DNA of 64,000 bases, taken from assembly GCA_963785755.1 (NCBI GenBank), contig CAWAXG010000060.1:1-64000 (forward strand). Reading direction: 5' to 3'. Positions 1-9,569 of this stretch are shown here, piece by piece. Both the position numbers and the translations under genes were made by a program. The notes under the pieces are model-generated. The model was given only the letters and a program-made list of their open reading frames with translations, had not been told where the DNA came from and did no database searches. The DNA comes from JACCXG01 sp963785755. Its GTDB lineage: Bacteria; Acidobacteriota; Vicinamibacteria; Vicinamibacterales; 2-12-FULL-66-21. Numbering within the stretch: the stretch's first letter is position 1; every line of letters begins with the position of its first letter.

Positions 1-339
1 TCTAGGAGGAGGTCGGCATGGCGTGCAGCCTGAAGCGGTAGCAGTTGGACTGCGTGTTCGTCGGGACGGTCGGGCGTAAAGCCCGAGTGGACGTGCAGTC
101 GGAGCAGCCAGCGACGCTCGTGCAGCTCAATCTACGCGGGCGAGCCGCATGGCACCCCGCCGTTCGAGTTCACTATCCAGAAGGGGAGGCAGAAGCTGCT
201 GCTATCCCAGCCGGCAGGCGTTGTCGGCGACCAACGGATGAAAATCGTGGAGCTGTCGGGGAATGAGGTCTGCCATCTGCGCAACTTCTTCTGCTACTCC
301 ACTCACTTCCATACCACGCTTGACATCGAAGGGAAGTGA
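1..339 (+). pseudogene. 3' fragment of an unrecognised gene, frame-broken
   Basis: Coding-like sequence runs through the first 340 bases but not in one frame. One frame, from about position 39, reads a plausible stretch (LDCVFVGTVGRKARVDVQSE). Near 115-130 the sense passes to another frame, which ends at the stop at 337-339 with the residues HTTLDIEGK. The 5' part is outside the window or broken by the stop near 39. I do not recognise the family. It is directly followed by a second broken gene that starts six bases later, so both probably belong to one decayed block. It could also be poor sequence at a contig end. Confidence 0.35.
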
Positions 340-344
340 CGACT

Positions 345-1849
345 ATGCGCGTCCTGCTCTGCCTGGCACTCGTCGGCGTCCTTCGGCCTGCCGCGGCGGC
401 TGCCGACCAACTCCCGAAGTGGGTGATGCTGCACCTGGACGAGTCCAAAGATTGAAGGACCGCGACGAACTACTGAACGCGGTCGGCACCGACGTCTTCA
501 CCGACTACCTGGTCGACCGCGTGCTCGACGAGCACCCGGACGTGGTCGAACTGGCCGAGCTCCGAGGCGACCTGCAGCTTGGCGCGCTCACCGGCCGCAC
601 GGGCTCGACCTCGATTGTTGCGCGACCGGCAAATTCCGAGTCCCTGAGCGCGGCGCTCGAATCGGGCGCGGTGGCGCGCAAAACCGACGACACGTCGTTG
701 ACACTCAATGTCAACGCGCTTCTGCTCAGCCAGGTGGTTCGCGGCCAAATCCCGCGCGGGTGCGGCAGCCTCGACGACGCCGGTCGTCAGGGCCCCGGCC
801 GATGGCTGCGCGGGCTCTCGGGTTCCGGAACGTTCGCGATGGGCAACAGCGGCGCCGTGGTGACGGCGCGAACGCCGACGAGACGGCGGCGATCGTCGAC
901 GACAACCAGCTTACCGCGCTCTCTATCCGCTACGAGCTGATGGTGCGCGAGAGGAACGTCGCGAAGGCCCAAGCGGCTCTCGAGGAGGCGCGCACGGCGC
1001 TCCAGGCGGCGGCCCCGCGTTCCTCCCGAAACAGGCGGCGCTCGAGACCCGCATCCAGGAGGCGATGGACGCCGGGTGGAAGGACGAGACGCTGAAGCTG
1101 CTCGAGGCGAAGACGTCCGCGGCCGCCCGCAAGGCCGCGCTGCTGCGCCGCTACCAATCGCTTCGTGCGACGGTCGAAGCGTCGGCCGAAATCACGCAGC
1201 TCCGGGCCGCGGCGTTCAAGGAGACCGCGCCTACGTCGTGGCGCAGAACAAGCTCCTCGCCGAGAAGCTGTATCGCAAGGCGTTCACTGTTGACTACCTC
1301 CACGAGCGTCCGAGCGGCCAGCCAGACCTGGAGCAGGTGCGCGTGGTGTTCTCGACGTCTGGCCGCAAGCTGGAGGACGGCTTCGAGGTCCGGCACCCAA
1401 GGGGGCGTTTACGATGAACGCGGGCTTCGTTCTTCAACCCGCAGGTGACGCCGGACGACGGCTGGAAGGTCCGCGACAGCCAGTTCTCAGCCGCACTGGA
1501 CTGGACGCCGAACCAGACCGCCACGCTCCGCGCCACCTTCACGGCAGCCTATGACTTCCAGTACATGATTGCCAACGGTGCCCTGAAGTTCGAAAAGACG
1601 GCGATCACCCCCGGGGGCGCGGCGATCCCCCTCCCGAAGGCGGCGATCGAGCTCCTCAACACCAAGGGCGACATCCATGTGGCACAGTTCCGCGTCAGCA
1701 TCCCGGCCACACAGGGTGTCAGCTTTCCGCTTGCGGTCACGTACTCGAGCCGAACCGAGCTGGTGAAATCCGACAAGGGATTCTGGCAAGGCCACGCCGG
1801 CGTCAGCTACGACCTGGGCGCGCTCAAGCAGTTGCTGCTGCGCAAATAG
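345..1849 (+). pseudogene. Secreted protein of unknown function, multiple frameshifts
   Basis: An ATG at 345 opens a clear signal peptide (MRVLLCLALVGVL...AAAADQLPKW). That frame stops at 453. Sensible protein then continues in successive other frames: LKDRDELLNAVGTDVFTDY (from about 452), ADETAAIVDDNQLTALSIRY (about 880), an Ala/Lys/Glu-rich helical part (about 1040-1230), QNKLLAEKLYRKAF (about 1245), and finally a C-terminus rich in beta-strand pattern that ends in LKQLLLRK at 1849. At least five frame changes are needed, mostly one-base losses. Restored length would be about 500 residues. The layout (signal peptide, helical middle, strand-rich end) suggests an exported envelope protein. 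No family is recognised. Confidence 0.55.
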
Positions 1850-1932
1850 AATGGGCGGCGGCTCGGAAATGCACCACCGTGATTGCCGTTGACCGGAACG
1901 CTGCAGAGTTGCCCGAAAAGCCACGCCCGTAG

Positions 1933-3097
1933 TGTCTCTTTCGTCAGCCGAGCCGTCGGATCCATCTTCGCGATCATCATGCCGCGCGATCGTAGTAGTT
2001 GAGCAATCCGCCGAGGCGCGGACGCCGACGAATTCGACCGACGGTGCCGGCCGCCGGCGCGCCCGCGATCAGTTCGTTCGAAATTCCCTGATGATTCCGC
2101 TCCCGGTGGTAGTGTTCAACGTACTGCGCAATCGTCCGTCGGAGATGGCCTTCCCCGAACGGGATCACACGACGGAGGCACTCGTCCTTGATCGAGCGCA
2201 CGAACCGCTCCGCGTAGGCATTGGCATTGGGCGCTCGATACGGTGTCAGCACCACGGGATCCCAGCCGCGCTCAGTCTGGCGCGCACCGGCACGCTCCAC
2301 TTCGTGTCGCGGTCACAGATCAGCACGCGATGCTGGGCCAGCAGCCCGTGATCCGCGGCCGTCAGCGTGCGCACGACCTGCTGCATGAACACATCATGGG
2401 GATTGGCGTCGAGCCGACAATCTGCACGCGACGTGAGGCCAGGTCGATCACGAACACCGTGTAGTACGTGACCAAGCCGCGCCACGTCCATACCTCCGTC
2501 GTGAAGAAATCCGCGCCGGCGATCGCGCCCCAGTGTGCGTGAAGAAAGGTCTGCCACGAAGTGGGGCGTTCCGGCACCGGTGGCATGCCATGCGATTTCA
2601 GGATCCGGGCGATCGAGGCTCGGCTGACCCGATGGCCGACGTTCTTCAGCGCGCCGAGGATCCGCGTGTAGCCCCACGTGGGATTCTTTCCGCCATCCGC
2701 ACCACCAGGCGCCGGATCTCCGCGAGCACGCCCGGACGACCGCCTCGCCGCTTGGCGTACGTCCATTTCCGTGCGATCAGCTGCCGATGCCAGCGGAGAA
2801 TCGTGTCGGGCGTGACGATCGTGGCGACGTCACAAAGGTGGCGACGGCCGAGCCGGTATCCATGCACGGCCAACCGACGGCGTTCCGCATCGGTCAAGCG
2901 AATCCGGCCGCGCACGTGGCCGCGAAGGATGCGGTTTTCTTCGATCAGATAGGCCACAGCATGCTGCTGCCGCTGGTCGAGCCAGCCGATCAACGCCGCC
3001 AGGAGCATGCGGAAGGACAATGCATCGAGCACGGCGCGAGAGTCTATACCACCCGACCGATTTCAAGCCCACAGACCGTCGGCCAAGCAATGAGACA
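1933..3097 (-). mobile_element. IS481-like insertion sequence, inactive copy
   Basis: The element is about 1165 bp with one leftward transposase frame filling nearly all of it. The ends can be placed by imperfect inverted repeats: 1933 reads TGTCTCTTTCGTCAGCCGA, and the reverse complement from 3097 reads TGTCTCATTGCTTGGCCGA, matching at 14 of 19 places. No target duplication is visible in the flanking bases, so the insertion is old or one end is eroded. It lies between the broken secreted-protein gene and the end of the LuxC-like gene. Size, single DDE frame and TGT ends fit IS481-type elements; the exact family was not tested. Confidence 0.6.
1977..3032 (-). pseudogene. IS481-like integrase/transposase, three frameshifts
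   Basis: Read leftward from 3032, the protein has an N-terminal helical DNA-binding part (LIEENRILRGHVRGRIRLTD) and a DDE integrase core spread over three other frames. The core has Asp in GADFFTTEVW, Asp in ICDRDTKWS and Glu in FVRSIKDECL, so all three catalytic residues can still be seen. The C-terminus ends with RRPRLGGLLNYYDRAA at the stop at 1977-1979. Frame changes fall near 2690, 2395 and 2255, and each is equivalent to loss of one base. Restored length is about 350 residues, normal for the family. It is not expected to be active. Confidence 0.75.
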
Positions 3098-3145
3098 ATT
3101 CGATCGCTCGCACCATTGAAATGCGTCTTCCTCTGACTGACCGTT

Positions 3146-4564
3146 CTACGCCATCTGAAACGCGCGGGCGCGATACAGGAAATCGACGATGTTGCCTTCG
3201 TGCGGCTGGAACCAGTTGAGTCTGGTCGTGGGGATGGGACCAAGATTCAGCCGATCGATGTGCTCAGCATCCAGCAGCGCACGACGGAACGCCGGGTCGT
3301 TCGTGAGGCCCGTAGCGACAAGCGTTGAACCAATGCCGTCCAGCATCTCGGCCTGCGGGCATTCGACGACGGTCGCAAACGGAAACATATATTCCTTCTT
3401 GGCCATCGCGGTGTCCGCCGAACGACAGAAAACGATCGTCGGCAGCAGGTAATCGCAGCGTTCGAGACTGACCAGCCGACCGCCAGGCTGATGAGAAGCG
3501 CTCATGTCCTCGACGCTGGCCTCGCCAAGCGCCGCGTCGATGTCGGCACAAATCCCCTTCGCCTGACCCGGCACCGTGAAGGCCGCCAGCTGGGCCTCGG
3601 GATCGTCGGACGCCTTGGGAGTGATCGCGGCGAGTCGTTCTGCGAGTGCCGCCGCGATCGCCCTGCCGTGGCGCGGTGTCCAGATGCCGGAGCAGTTGAT
3701 GCAGCCCCGGCCGCTGTTGATGGCGACGCTCTCGACCATCAAGTCGAGATACTTCTCCCACTCGTCTGCCATGTCGTCGCCGATCAGGATCTTGCTGAAG
3801 CCAGGCCCGTGCACCTGTACGCCTGAATGGCTTTTATAGCGTTCGACTGTCGGCGTGCCGCCGAAGATCAGGTTGCGCGGACAGTGTGCCATCACCGCGG
3901 CGCCAACCTCGGCGCCACCCGGATAGAGCGCGATAGCCTCCCTGGGGATGCCGGCTTCAAAGAACGCCTGCGACATCCGATAAGGGGTCCACGGCTCCTG
4001 CGGGCCCGGCTTCAGGACCAGTCCCACCTGCAGCGGGATGATCGGCATCCAGAGGCTGTGCACGCCCGGCGAGTTGGACGGCAACACGAGCCCGAGCACC
4101 GGTGAATGGGCCTGGTAGCTGCGCGTCACGCCGTTCTCCTCGCCGTACCCCCTCGCCAGGATCTCGCGATCGAGACCGCGCATGAGCGCGTTCAGGATGC
4201 CGCTGATATTGCGCAGCACGAACTGCAGCTTCTCCATGTTCAACCGGCACAGACGTTCAGGCAGTCCGGTCGTGGCCGATTGTTGACGCACGAAGTCGGC
4301 GGGTGACTGCGAGCCATCGCCGAGCGGCAGGTCGGCGTTGACGAACAAGTCGGCGGCACGCTCGACGCGCGCCACGAGCTCCGCACTTGGAAGCTCGCGC
4401 AGTACGCTGCGCGCCCGATGACTGAACCGCATGTCACGGCCGATGATTCCGGCCGTCGCCTGGCTGACCTCCGCTACCGGCTCGCCGGTCAGGAAGTGCA
4501 AAACGCGATCGGAGTCGAGACTCTTGTAAGGCTGTCCCCAGCGAAGGATAGGTAGGTGGATCAT
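3146..4564 (-). CDS. Aldehyde dehydrogenase-superfamily acyl reductase, LuxC-like
   Basis: The protein has 472 residues from the ATG at 4564. The central part has the ALDH/acyl-CoA reductase pattern: LGLVLPSNSPGVHSLW (nucleotide-binding side), LKPGPQEPWTP, LIFGGTPTV and the likely catalytic Cys in NSGRGCINCSGIW. The end LNLGPIPTTRLNW also fits the superfamily. Upstream, 20 bases away on the same strand, lies an AMP-forming acyl ligase. The pair matches the logic of LuxC (acyl reductase) and LuxE (acyl activation), so it may reduce an activated fatty or aryl acid to an aldehyde. That pathway role is inferred. An ordinary CoA-acylating aldehyde dehydrogenase is the main alternative. No membrane segment or export signal is seen. 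The IS ends about 50 bases downstream. Confidence 0.7.
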   Translation of the reverse strand: MIHLPILRWGQPYKSLDSDRVLHFLTGEPVAEVSQATAGIIGRDMRFSHRARSVLRELPSAELVARVERAADLFVNADLPLGDGSQSPADFVRQQSATTGLPERLCRLNMEKLQFVLRNISGILNALMRGLDREILARGYGEENGVTRSYQAHSPVLGLVLPSNSPGVHSLWMPIIPLQVGLVLKPGPQEPWTPYRMSQAFFEAGIPREAIALYPGGAEVGAAVMAHCPRNLIFGGTPTVERYKSHSGVQVHGPGFSKILIGDDMADEWEKYLDLMVESVAINSGRGCINCSGIWTPRHGRAIAAALAERLAAITPKASDDPEAQLAAFTVPGQAKGICADIDAALGEASVEDMSASHQPGGRLVSLERCDYLLPTIVFCRSADTAMAKKEYMFPFATVVECPQAEMLDGIGSTLVATGLTNDPAFRRALLDAEHIDRLNLGPIPTTRLNWFQPHEGNIVDFLYRARAFQMA

Positions 4565-4584
4565 GAGTGCACTTTGGCTTCCGC

Positions 4585-5682
4585 TCAGTACACGCCGACC
4601 GTCGTCGTCGCTGCCAGCTTCGAGAACGGGCGGACGCCGCTGACGCCGTCCCACGGATACGCCTCGTAGGGCGGCTCGCGTTCACCTTCGTCTCGCTCGA
4701 GGAAACGGGGCATGAACAATTCTCGCGTGAGGGTCGTAAGCATCACCCGCCCGGTGGCGCCGTACTCGACCGTGCGATCGGGAGCGTCCGAATCGACGAC
4801 TTCGATGACCGCGCGAGGCTGTGGCGCATAGTACGTAATCTTGTAGTCGTTGTGGGGACCGCTCGGCGCGCTGGCCGCGAGCCCCATCAAGGTATTGCCG
4901 TAAGTCGGCGTCATATAAGCACCGTCGAGCAGCTCTTCGTGGGCAAAGCGATTCCACTGCGGAGTGAATTCCGTGCCACCCGAAAAGATTCCCGTAATCC
5001 CGGCTTTGCGAATCGTCGTGCCTTGCTGCTCCAGACGGAGCGCCAGCGCTTCTAGCAGCTTCGGGGTGGTGAACAGGCCCTTGATGTCATGCCCCGCGGA
5101 CAAGGTGGTGATGGCCTGGTCGATGACATGGTCCTGATATGCCTTCAGGTGATCCATCCATCCTTTTTTGATCAACTTGATGACCCACCGCGGGTCGAGG
5201 TCGACGCAGAAGCAAATGCCGCCGCGATGCTGCGCCAGATGCTCGACGGCCAAGCGCAGCCGACGTGGACCGCTCGGGCCGAGCATCAGCCAGTTGGAGC
5301 CGCGCGGGAAGTGCTCGTCGGGCAGCGTGCGCGAGAACAGCTCGTAGTCGGTGCGGAAGTCGTCGATGTTGATCCGTGTTTTTGGTATTCCGGTCGTCCC
5401 ACCGGTTTCGAAGACGAAGACGGGCCGATCCGCGAGCCCTTTGGGCACCCACCGCCGCACCGGCCCGCCGCGCAGCCACTCGTCCTCGAAGTGCCCGAAC
5501 TTGACGAGATCGGCGAACGAGTGTATTTCGCGACGTGGGTCCCAACCCGCCTTCGCGACCCAGTCGAGCCAGAACGGCGTGCCTGTCGCCGGATTAAAGT
5601 GCCAGTCAACGATGTCCACGACGTGCCGGTCGAGCACGCCGCGCGCCCCGTCCACCTTGGTTGCCAATAACGTCTCCGCCAT
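4585..5682 (-). CDS. AMP-forming acyl ligase / acyl-protein synthetase, LuxE-like
   Basis: The protein has 365 residues from the ATG at 5682. The adenylate-forming signature is clear in FETGGTTGIPKTRI (near residue 95). Further motifs are IFSGGTEFTP and PTYGNTLMGL, the usual second core motif. It is short for a full acyl-CoA ligase and lacks the mobile C-terminal domain, as in LuxE-type acyl-protein synthetases and phenylacetate-CoA-ligase-like proteins. It lies 20 bases before the LuxC-like reductase in the same direction. Likely role: activate a carboxylic acid for reduction by its partner. A possible -10 box (TAAACT on the minus strand, 5695-5690) sits seven bases before the ATG, suggesting a leaderless message. 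There is no obvious Shine-Dalgarno. Confidence 0.68.
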   Translation of the reverse strand: MAETLLATKVDGARGVLDRHVVDIVDWHFNPATGTPFWLDWVAKAGWDPRREIHSFADLVKFGHFEDEWLRGGPVRRWVPKGLADRPVFVFETGGTTGIPKTRINIDDFRTDYELFSRTLPDEHFPRGSNWLMLGPSGPRRLRLAVEHLAQHRGGICFCVDLDPRWVIKLIKKGWMDHLKAYQDHVIDQAITTLSAGHDIKGLFTTPKLLEALALRLEQQGTTIRKAGITGIFSGGTEFTPQWNRFAHEELLDGAYMTPTYGNTLMGLAASAPSGPHNDYKITYYAPQPRAVIEVVDSDAPDRTVEYGATGRVMLTTLTRELFMPRFLERDEGEREPPYEAYPWDGVSGVRPFSKLAATTTVGVY

Positions 5683-5821
5683 ACACCATAGTTTATGACA
5701 GAGGCCGAGCGGTTCGAGAGAATGAGCTGCGCGCAGGGTCGACGCTCCGAATGCAACGGCGCCGTGGACAGAAGGACCGAAGCGACTCGCGCCGAACGAC
5801 GACAACGGGTGGGGTGCAACG

Positions 5822-6072
5822 TCACGTTCTCGACGATCCCACGGATCGGAGGCGCTCGTAGAGCTCTGAATGGTTCAGCAGGATCTCCTTCAGTCCCTGC
5901 TGGACTTCTCGCGAGTTGAGCGTCCGCGTGCTCATCGCGTTGTGCGCGTCGAGCGCGCCCATGATGGCGTTGAGCAGCTCCGTGTTGAGGTCGGGTGAAG
6001 TGGCGAACTGCTGTTGCCGCGAAGGGGATCGGCGACGGACCAGATGAAGGACGAAAGGTTCGGATCGGCCAT
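5822..6072 (-). pseudogene. Deletion scar of a type I restriction system: hsdM start joined to hsdR end
   Basis: At 6072 a leftward ATG begins MADPNLSSFIWSVADPLRG, the start typical of type I DNA methyltransferase subunits (HsdM). After about 19 residues this stops making sense. In the next frame the sequence becomes SPDLNTELLNAIMGALDAHN...LLNHSELYERLR, ending at the stop at 5822. That end resembles the C-terminus of type I restriction subunits (HsdR) from memory of the family. The simplest reading is that a deletion removed most of hsdM, any hsdS and most of hsdR. The hsdM part is well supported; the hsdR part is moderate. Confidence 0.55.
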
Positions 6073-6162
6073 GCGTATGGGTTTGTGCGGTGCGACTCGC
6101 CCGCGAGTATACGGGGAGGCGCGCTCCCGGTGGACCATACCGTGCCTGACGGCACGCGAATG

Positions 6163-6390
6163 TCATGGACCAACGCCTCGGGGCGCGCGAAATGTCCCAT
6201 TAATCGACCGATGCGATGTCGGCGTGTCAGGCCGTTGTCGAGCATCACCATCCGATCGAGCGCGCGCGCCCGCCAGCCGACGAGCAGCCGCCAGCTGATG
6301 CCGGAGCGCGAGGATCTCGAGGTGCAGAGCCGCGCGCGATCGAGCTGCTGACCGAAGTGCGAAGACCAGCGAAACGACGACGGACACCAC
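6163..6390 (-). pseudogene. N-terminal fragment of a second integrase/transposase
   Basis: Leftward from 6390 the reading MVSVVVSLVFALRSAARSRA and ALHLEILALRHQL is the typical N-terminus of a widespread IS481-like integrase group in these genomes. The similarity fades after about 35 residues, and no DDE core follows in any frame I checked. It is therefore a truncated remnant. The next 500 bases to the right (6391-6880) contain no gene that I can support, only GC-rich antisense-type frames. Confidence 0.45.
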
Positions 6391-6879
6391 GAGTCGAGCC
6401 TATTCGAGGCCGAGCGCAACACATTCAGAACGCCAATACACCGTCGACCAACAACGTCAACTTCGGCCACGGCGGACCTGGTGCGTACGGTTTTTGTCGT
6501 GGCATCGCTATTTCCTGCTCCGCCTCGATGCATGCGCACGCGAAGAACGTGAGGATCCCCGGTGCCTACTACGCAGGAGTTTGGATGAGCAACAGCAAGG
6601 CGGACTCCGATCAATCACGATCAGGGACCGCCTGCGGATCCCAGCCACTCCTGCGCCACACGGCGCCGCTTGTGGTGCGGCAATCGCCAACAGTTCGGCT
6701 TCCTTCTTCGCGCCGCTTGAGGAGAGATCTCGATCTGCGCTGGGAGTTTTCGAAGGCGCGAGCGAGATCCGGAGCACGCCGGGGCCGTTCGCCAAGCGCC
6801 CGTGCTGACCAGCCAGCTACCACAGCTCGGATGCCTGCTGGTTTGCTGCCAAAGACGACGCGCGCGAACAGACGCCAAT

Positions 6880-7199
6880 GCGAGGGGAGGGCAAACACCG
6901 AGAAGTCCCGGGACGACGTTCATGCCAGCGGAGCAACGTGTCCGGCGTCGCGATCGTCGCGACCTCGCCAGCGCCTGACGACCCAGCCGGTAGGCTCGCG
7001 CGGCAAGATTCCGCCGGTCGTCATCGGTGAGCCGTTGGCGCCGCCCATCCAGCTGCTGCCGCAAAACCCGATTCTCCTCGATCAGGTACGCCCGCACCTC
7101 CCACTCCCGTCGGTCCAGCCAGCTGGTGACAGTGAGCAGCAACATGTGGAACGCTGCGCGATCTGGCATGGCCAACCAGGTCGTCTGAGACGTGGGACA
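6880..7199 (-). pseudogene. 5' end of an IS481-like element, truncated
   Basis: Leftward from 7175 the protein (MAMPDRAAFHMLLLTVTSWL, then LIEENRVLRQQLDGRRQRL and AARAYRLGRQAL) matches the N-terminal half of the transposase in the IS at 1933-3097, at clearly diverged identity. A frame change near 7000 lets ATIATPDTLLRWH be read, and the match ends shortly after. The likely element end is at 7199, where the outward reverse complement starts TGTCCCACGTCTCAGAC, similar to the TGTCTC ends of the left copy. The rest of the element is missing. It lies about 50 bases from the 3' end of the RraA-like gene. Confidence 0.5.
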
Positions 7200-7250
7200 C
7201 TACGGACTGCCTTTCCCGGACCTGAAGCGCCAGAGTGGGCGGCAGAGTGA

Positions 7251-8162
7251 CTACTTGGGGTATTTCGCGCGGATCTCTGCGAGCCGCTTCTTGAGATACG
7301 CGTCGTACTCGGCCTTGAGAGCGGGGTCCGACGGCGACCCGTAGATCTCGCGCGACTTGTACTTGCCTTCGTCGAACTTCATGCGCGTCCACTCGTCGTG
7401 CACGTGGGTCACGTCCGCGTTGTCGAGCACCGGCTCTACGAGCGCCGGCGGAATGAAGTAGACGCCCTCGACGTCGCCGAATACGAGATCGCCCGGCATC
7501 ACGGTGGTCCTGCCGATCCGTACGGGCACGTTGGTGCCGGTCAGCATCACGTTGCCGATGGCCGTCGGATGCGCCGTGCGGAAGTAGGCCGGCATGGCCA
7601 TGCTCCGGATCCCTTCGAGGTCGCGGATCGCGCCATCGACGACGAGTCCCGCGCCCCTGGCACTCTTCATGATGTAGTAGAAGAGGTTGTCGCCGACGAT
7701 GGTCCCGTTCTCGTCCATCCCGAAGAGGTCGACAACCAGCACATCGCCGGGCTGGAGCATGTCGATCGCGACCTGGTTGTTCATGCGGCCGACGCCCAGG
7801 GCCTTGGCGTTGGCGTTGACCACGGCGTCCAGGTCGGGACGCACCGGCATGAACTGCACCGTGAAGGCGCGACCCACGAGCTTCTGGCCTGGATGCAGAA
7901 CCTGGAAGCCGTTGGCGAACTGGTTGCGGTAGCCCTTGCCGGGCAGCACCGCGAGCACTTCTTCGGCCGACAAGCCTCGCGCCCGTTCGACGAGCCAGTC
8001 CGGCACCTTCGGCCGGCCGTCGGGGAACCGCTCGTACGGATTCTCCGACGTCCACCTGGTCATCTCGTCCTTGCTGAGGGTGAAGAGCTGGGCGTCGATG
8101 CTGGCGGTCAGACCCAGAACCGCCGTCGAGAGCGCAACGATCACGCAAGTGGCGCGAGTCAT
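7251..8162 (-). CDS. Secreted RraA/HMG-aldolase family protein
   Basis: The protein has 303 residues with a signal peptide (MTRATCVIVALSTAVLGLTA, likely cleaved after SIDA). The RraA fold core follows: QPGDVLVVDLFG, GDNLFYYIMKSARGAGLVVDGAIRD (Gly-Asp-Asn-Leu and the Asp-Gly...Arg-Asp pyruvate/metal site) and VMPGDLVFGDVEGVYFIP. Class II HMG/CHA aldolases and oxaloacetate decarboxylases share these motifs; RNase E inhibitor RraA lacks the metal role. Export is unusual for the family. Its start lies six bases after the stop of an exported enolase-superfamily enzyme, so the two probably form an operon for periplasmic breakdown of a sugar acid or similar keto acid. The substrate cannot be read from the sequence. 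Confidence 0.8.
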   Translation of the reverse strand: MTRATCVIVALSTAVLGLTASIDAQLFTLSKDEMTRWTSENPYERFPDGRPKVPDWLVERARGLSAEEVLAVLPGKGYRNQFANGFQVLHPGQKLVGRAFTVQFMPVRPDLDAVVNANAKALGVGRMNNQVAIDMLQPGDVLVVDLFGMDENGTIVGDNLFYYIMKSARGAGLVVDGAIRDLEGIRSMAMPAYFRTAHPTAIGNVMLTGTNVPVRIGRTTVMPGDLVFGDVEGVYFIPPALVEPVLDNADVTHVHDEWTRMKFDEGKYKSREIYGSPSDPALKAEYDAYLKKRLAEIRAKYPK

Positions 8163-8168
8163 AAGTCG

Positions 8169-9569
8169 CTAGCTCCAGGGTCGATCGTTCGACGGGACGC
8201 TGTCCCACTCCGGCGTCGGGAGGAACAACCCGGAGTTCGGGCGTAAGTGCTGCTTGACGACCTCGAGGTTCACATCGAGGCCGAGGCCTGGCGCGTTGGG
8301 CGGCACGGCGAACCCCTTGTCGAAGAGCGATCCGCCGCCGGACACCGTAACCATCGAGTTCCACCACGGTACGTCGAGCGAGTGGTGTTCGAGCGCTATG
8401 AAGTTCTCGGTGGCGGCCGCCGTGTGAACGCTCGCCATGAGGCTGATCGCGGTGCCGGCCGAGTGCATCGCCATCGCCACGCCGTGCTCCATCGCGTAGT
8501 CCCCGATCTTCTTGGTCTCGATGAGGCCGCCCGAACTGGCGAGGTCGGGATGGATCATGTCGACCGCGCCCATCTCGATCAGCTTGGCGAAGTCCTCCTT
8601 CAGATAGATGTCCTCACCGGTGAGGATGGGCGTCGTCGTGGACTCCCTGATTTGCTTGACGAGGTGGCCGAACTGCCAGGGCACCATGTCTTCCATCCAG
8701 GCGAGGTTCCACTTCTCCATCGTGCGCGCGAGCTTGATGCAGCTGTTCACGCTGATGTGCCCGTAATGGTCGGTGGACAAGGGGATCTCCATGCCGATGA
8801 CCTCGCGGATCGTGCCGACCCACGCCGACAGCAGGTCGAGCCCCTTGTCGGTGATCTCAATCCCGGTGAACGGGTGCATCACCTGCCCGCCGCCTCCGAG
8901 GTTGGTGCCGGATGGGTACGACAGCGCGCCAGCTTCCTTCTCGACCAGCCCGATGCCGAAATCCTGCTTGAGGAACGTGATGCCGCGGTCCATGCGTTCC
9001 TTGAGCCGCGCGGCCTGCGCTTTGGGGTCGGGTGCCGACGTGGTGTCGGCGTAGAGGCGGACGCGATCGCGGAACCTGCCGCCGAGCAGCTGCCAGCACG
9101 GCACGCCCCAGGCCTTGCCGGCGAGGTCCATCAGGGCCATCTCGACGCCGCAGACGCCGCCGGCCTGCCGCGCCGGCGCCCCGAACTGCTTGATGCGCCG
9201 GAAAATCTTGTCGACGTTGCACGGGTTCTCGCCGAGGATCCGGCTCTTCAGCATCAGCGCGTAGCGTTCGTTGCCCCCGTCGCGCACTTCGCCCCAGCCG
9301 ACCAGCCCCTGGTTCGTATCGATGCGGATGATGGGCACCGTGAAAGGGGCGCCCGTCACGACCGCCACGCGCAGATCGGTGATCTTCAGCGCCGACGGTT
9401 CGGACGCGCGATTGACGTTCGACTGCACGAAATCGGCGGCCGCGGCCGCGGCCGGTTCACCCGTCATCGCGATCGCGGCGCCGGCCCCGATCCCGAGGCG
9501 CTTGAAGAACGATCGCCGATCGACCGCCGGGTGACTGTCGTCGAGGAGTGCACGGATAGCGGGTTTCAT
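8169..9569 (-). CDS. Tat-exported mandelate racemase/muconate lactonizing enzyme family protein
   Basis: The protein has 466 residues from the ATG at 9569, which is preceded by a good Shine-Dalgarno (GGAAGGGGG on the minus strand). The Tat signal is RRSFFKRLGIGAGAAIAMTG. The enolase-superfamily barrel follows: FLKQDFG (Lys region), STDHYGH (metal Asp), WMEDMVPW (metal Glu), LTGEDIY (third metal ligand) and AMHSAGTAISL (His base). The Asp-His arrangement and the His late in the barrel point to an acid-sugar dehydratase-like subgroup rather than muconate cycloisomerase, but this is inference. It lies six bases upstream of the exported RraA-like aldolase, which could act on the keto product. Its upstream region contains only a transposase remnant. 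Confidence 0.85.
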   Translation of the reverse strand: MKPAIRALLDDSHPAVDRRSFFKRLGIGAGAAIAMTGEPAAAAAADFVQSNVNRASEPSALKITDLRVAVVTGAPFTVPIIRIDTNQGLVGWGEVRDGGNERYALMLKSRILGENPCNVDKIFRRIKQFGAPARQAGGVCGVEMALMDLAGKAWGVPCWQLLGGRFRDRVRLYADTTSAPDPKAQAARLKERMDRGITFLKQDFGIGLVEKEAGALSYPSGTNLGGGGQVMHPFTGIEITDKGLDLLSAWVGTIREVIGMEIPLSTDHYGHISVNSCIKLARTMEKWNLAWMEDMVPWQFGHLVKQIRESTTTPILTGEDIYLKEDFAKLIEMGAVDMIHPDLASSGGLIETKKIGDYAMEHGVAMAMHSAGTAISLMASVHTAAATENFIALEHHSLDVPWWNSMVTVSGGGSLFDKGFAVPPNAPGLGLDVNLEVVKQHLRPNSGLFLPTPEWDSVPSNDRPWS

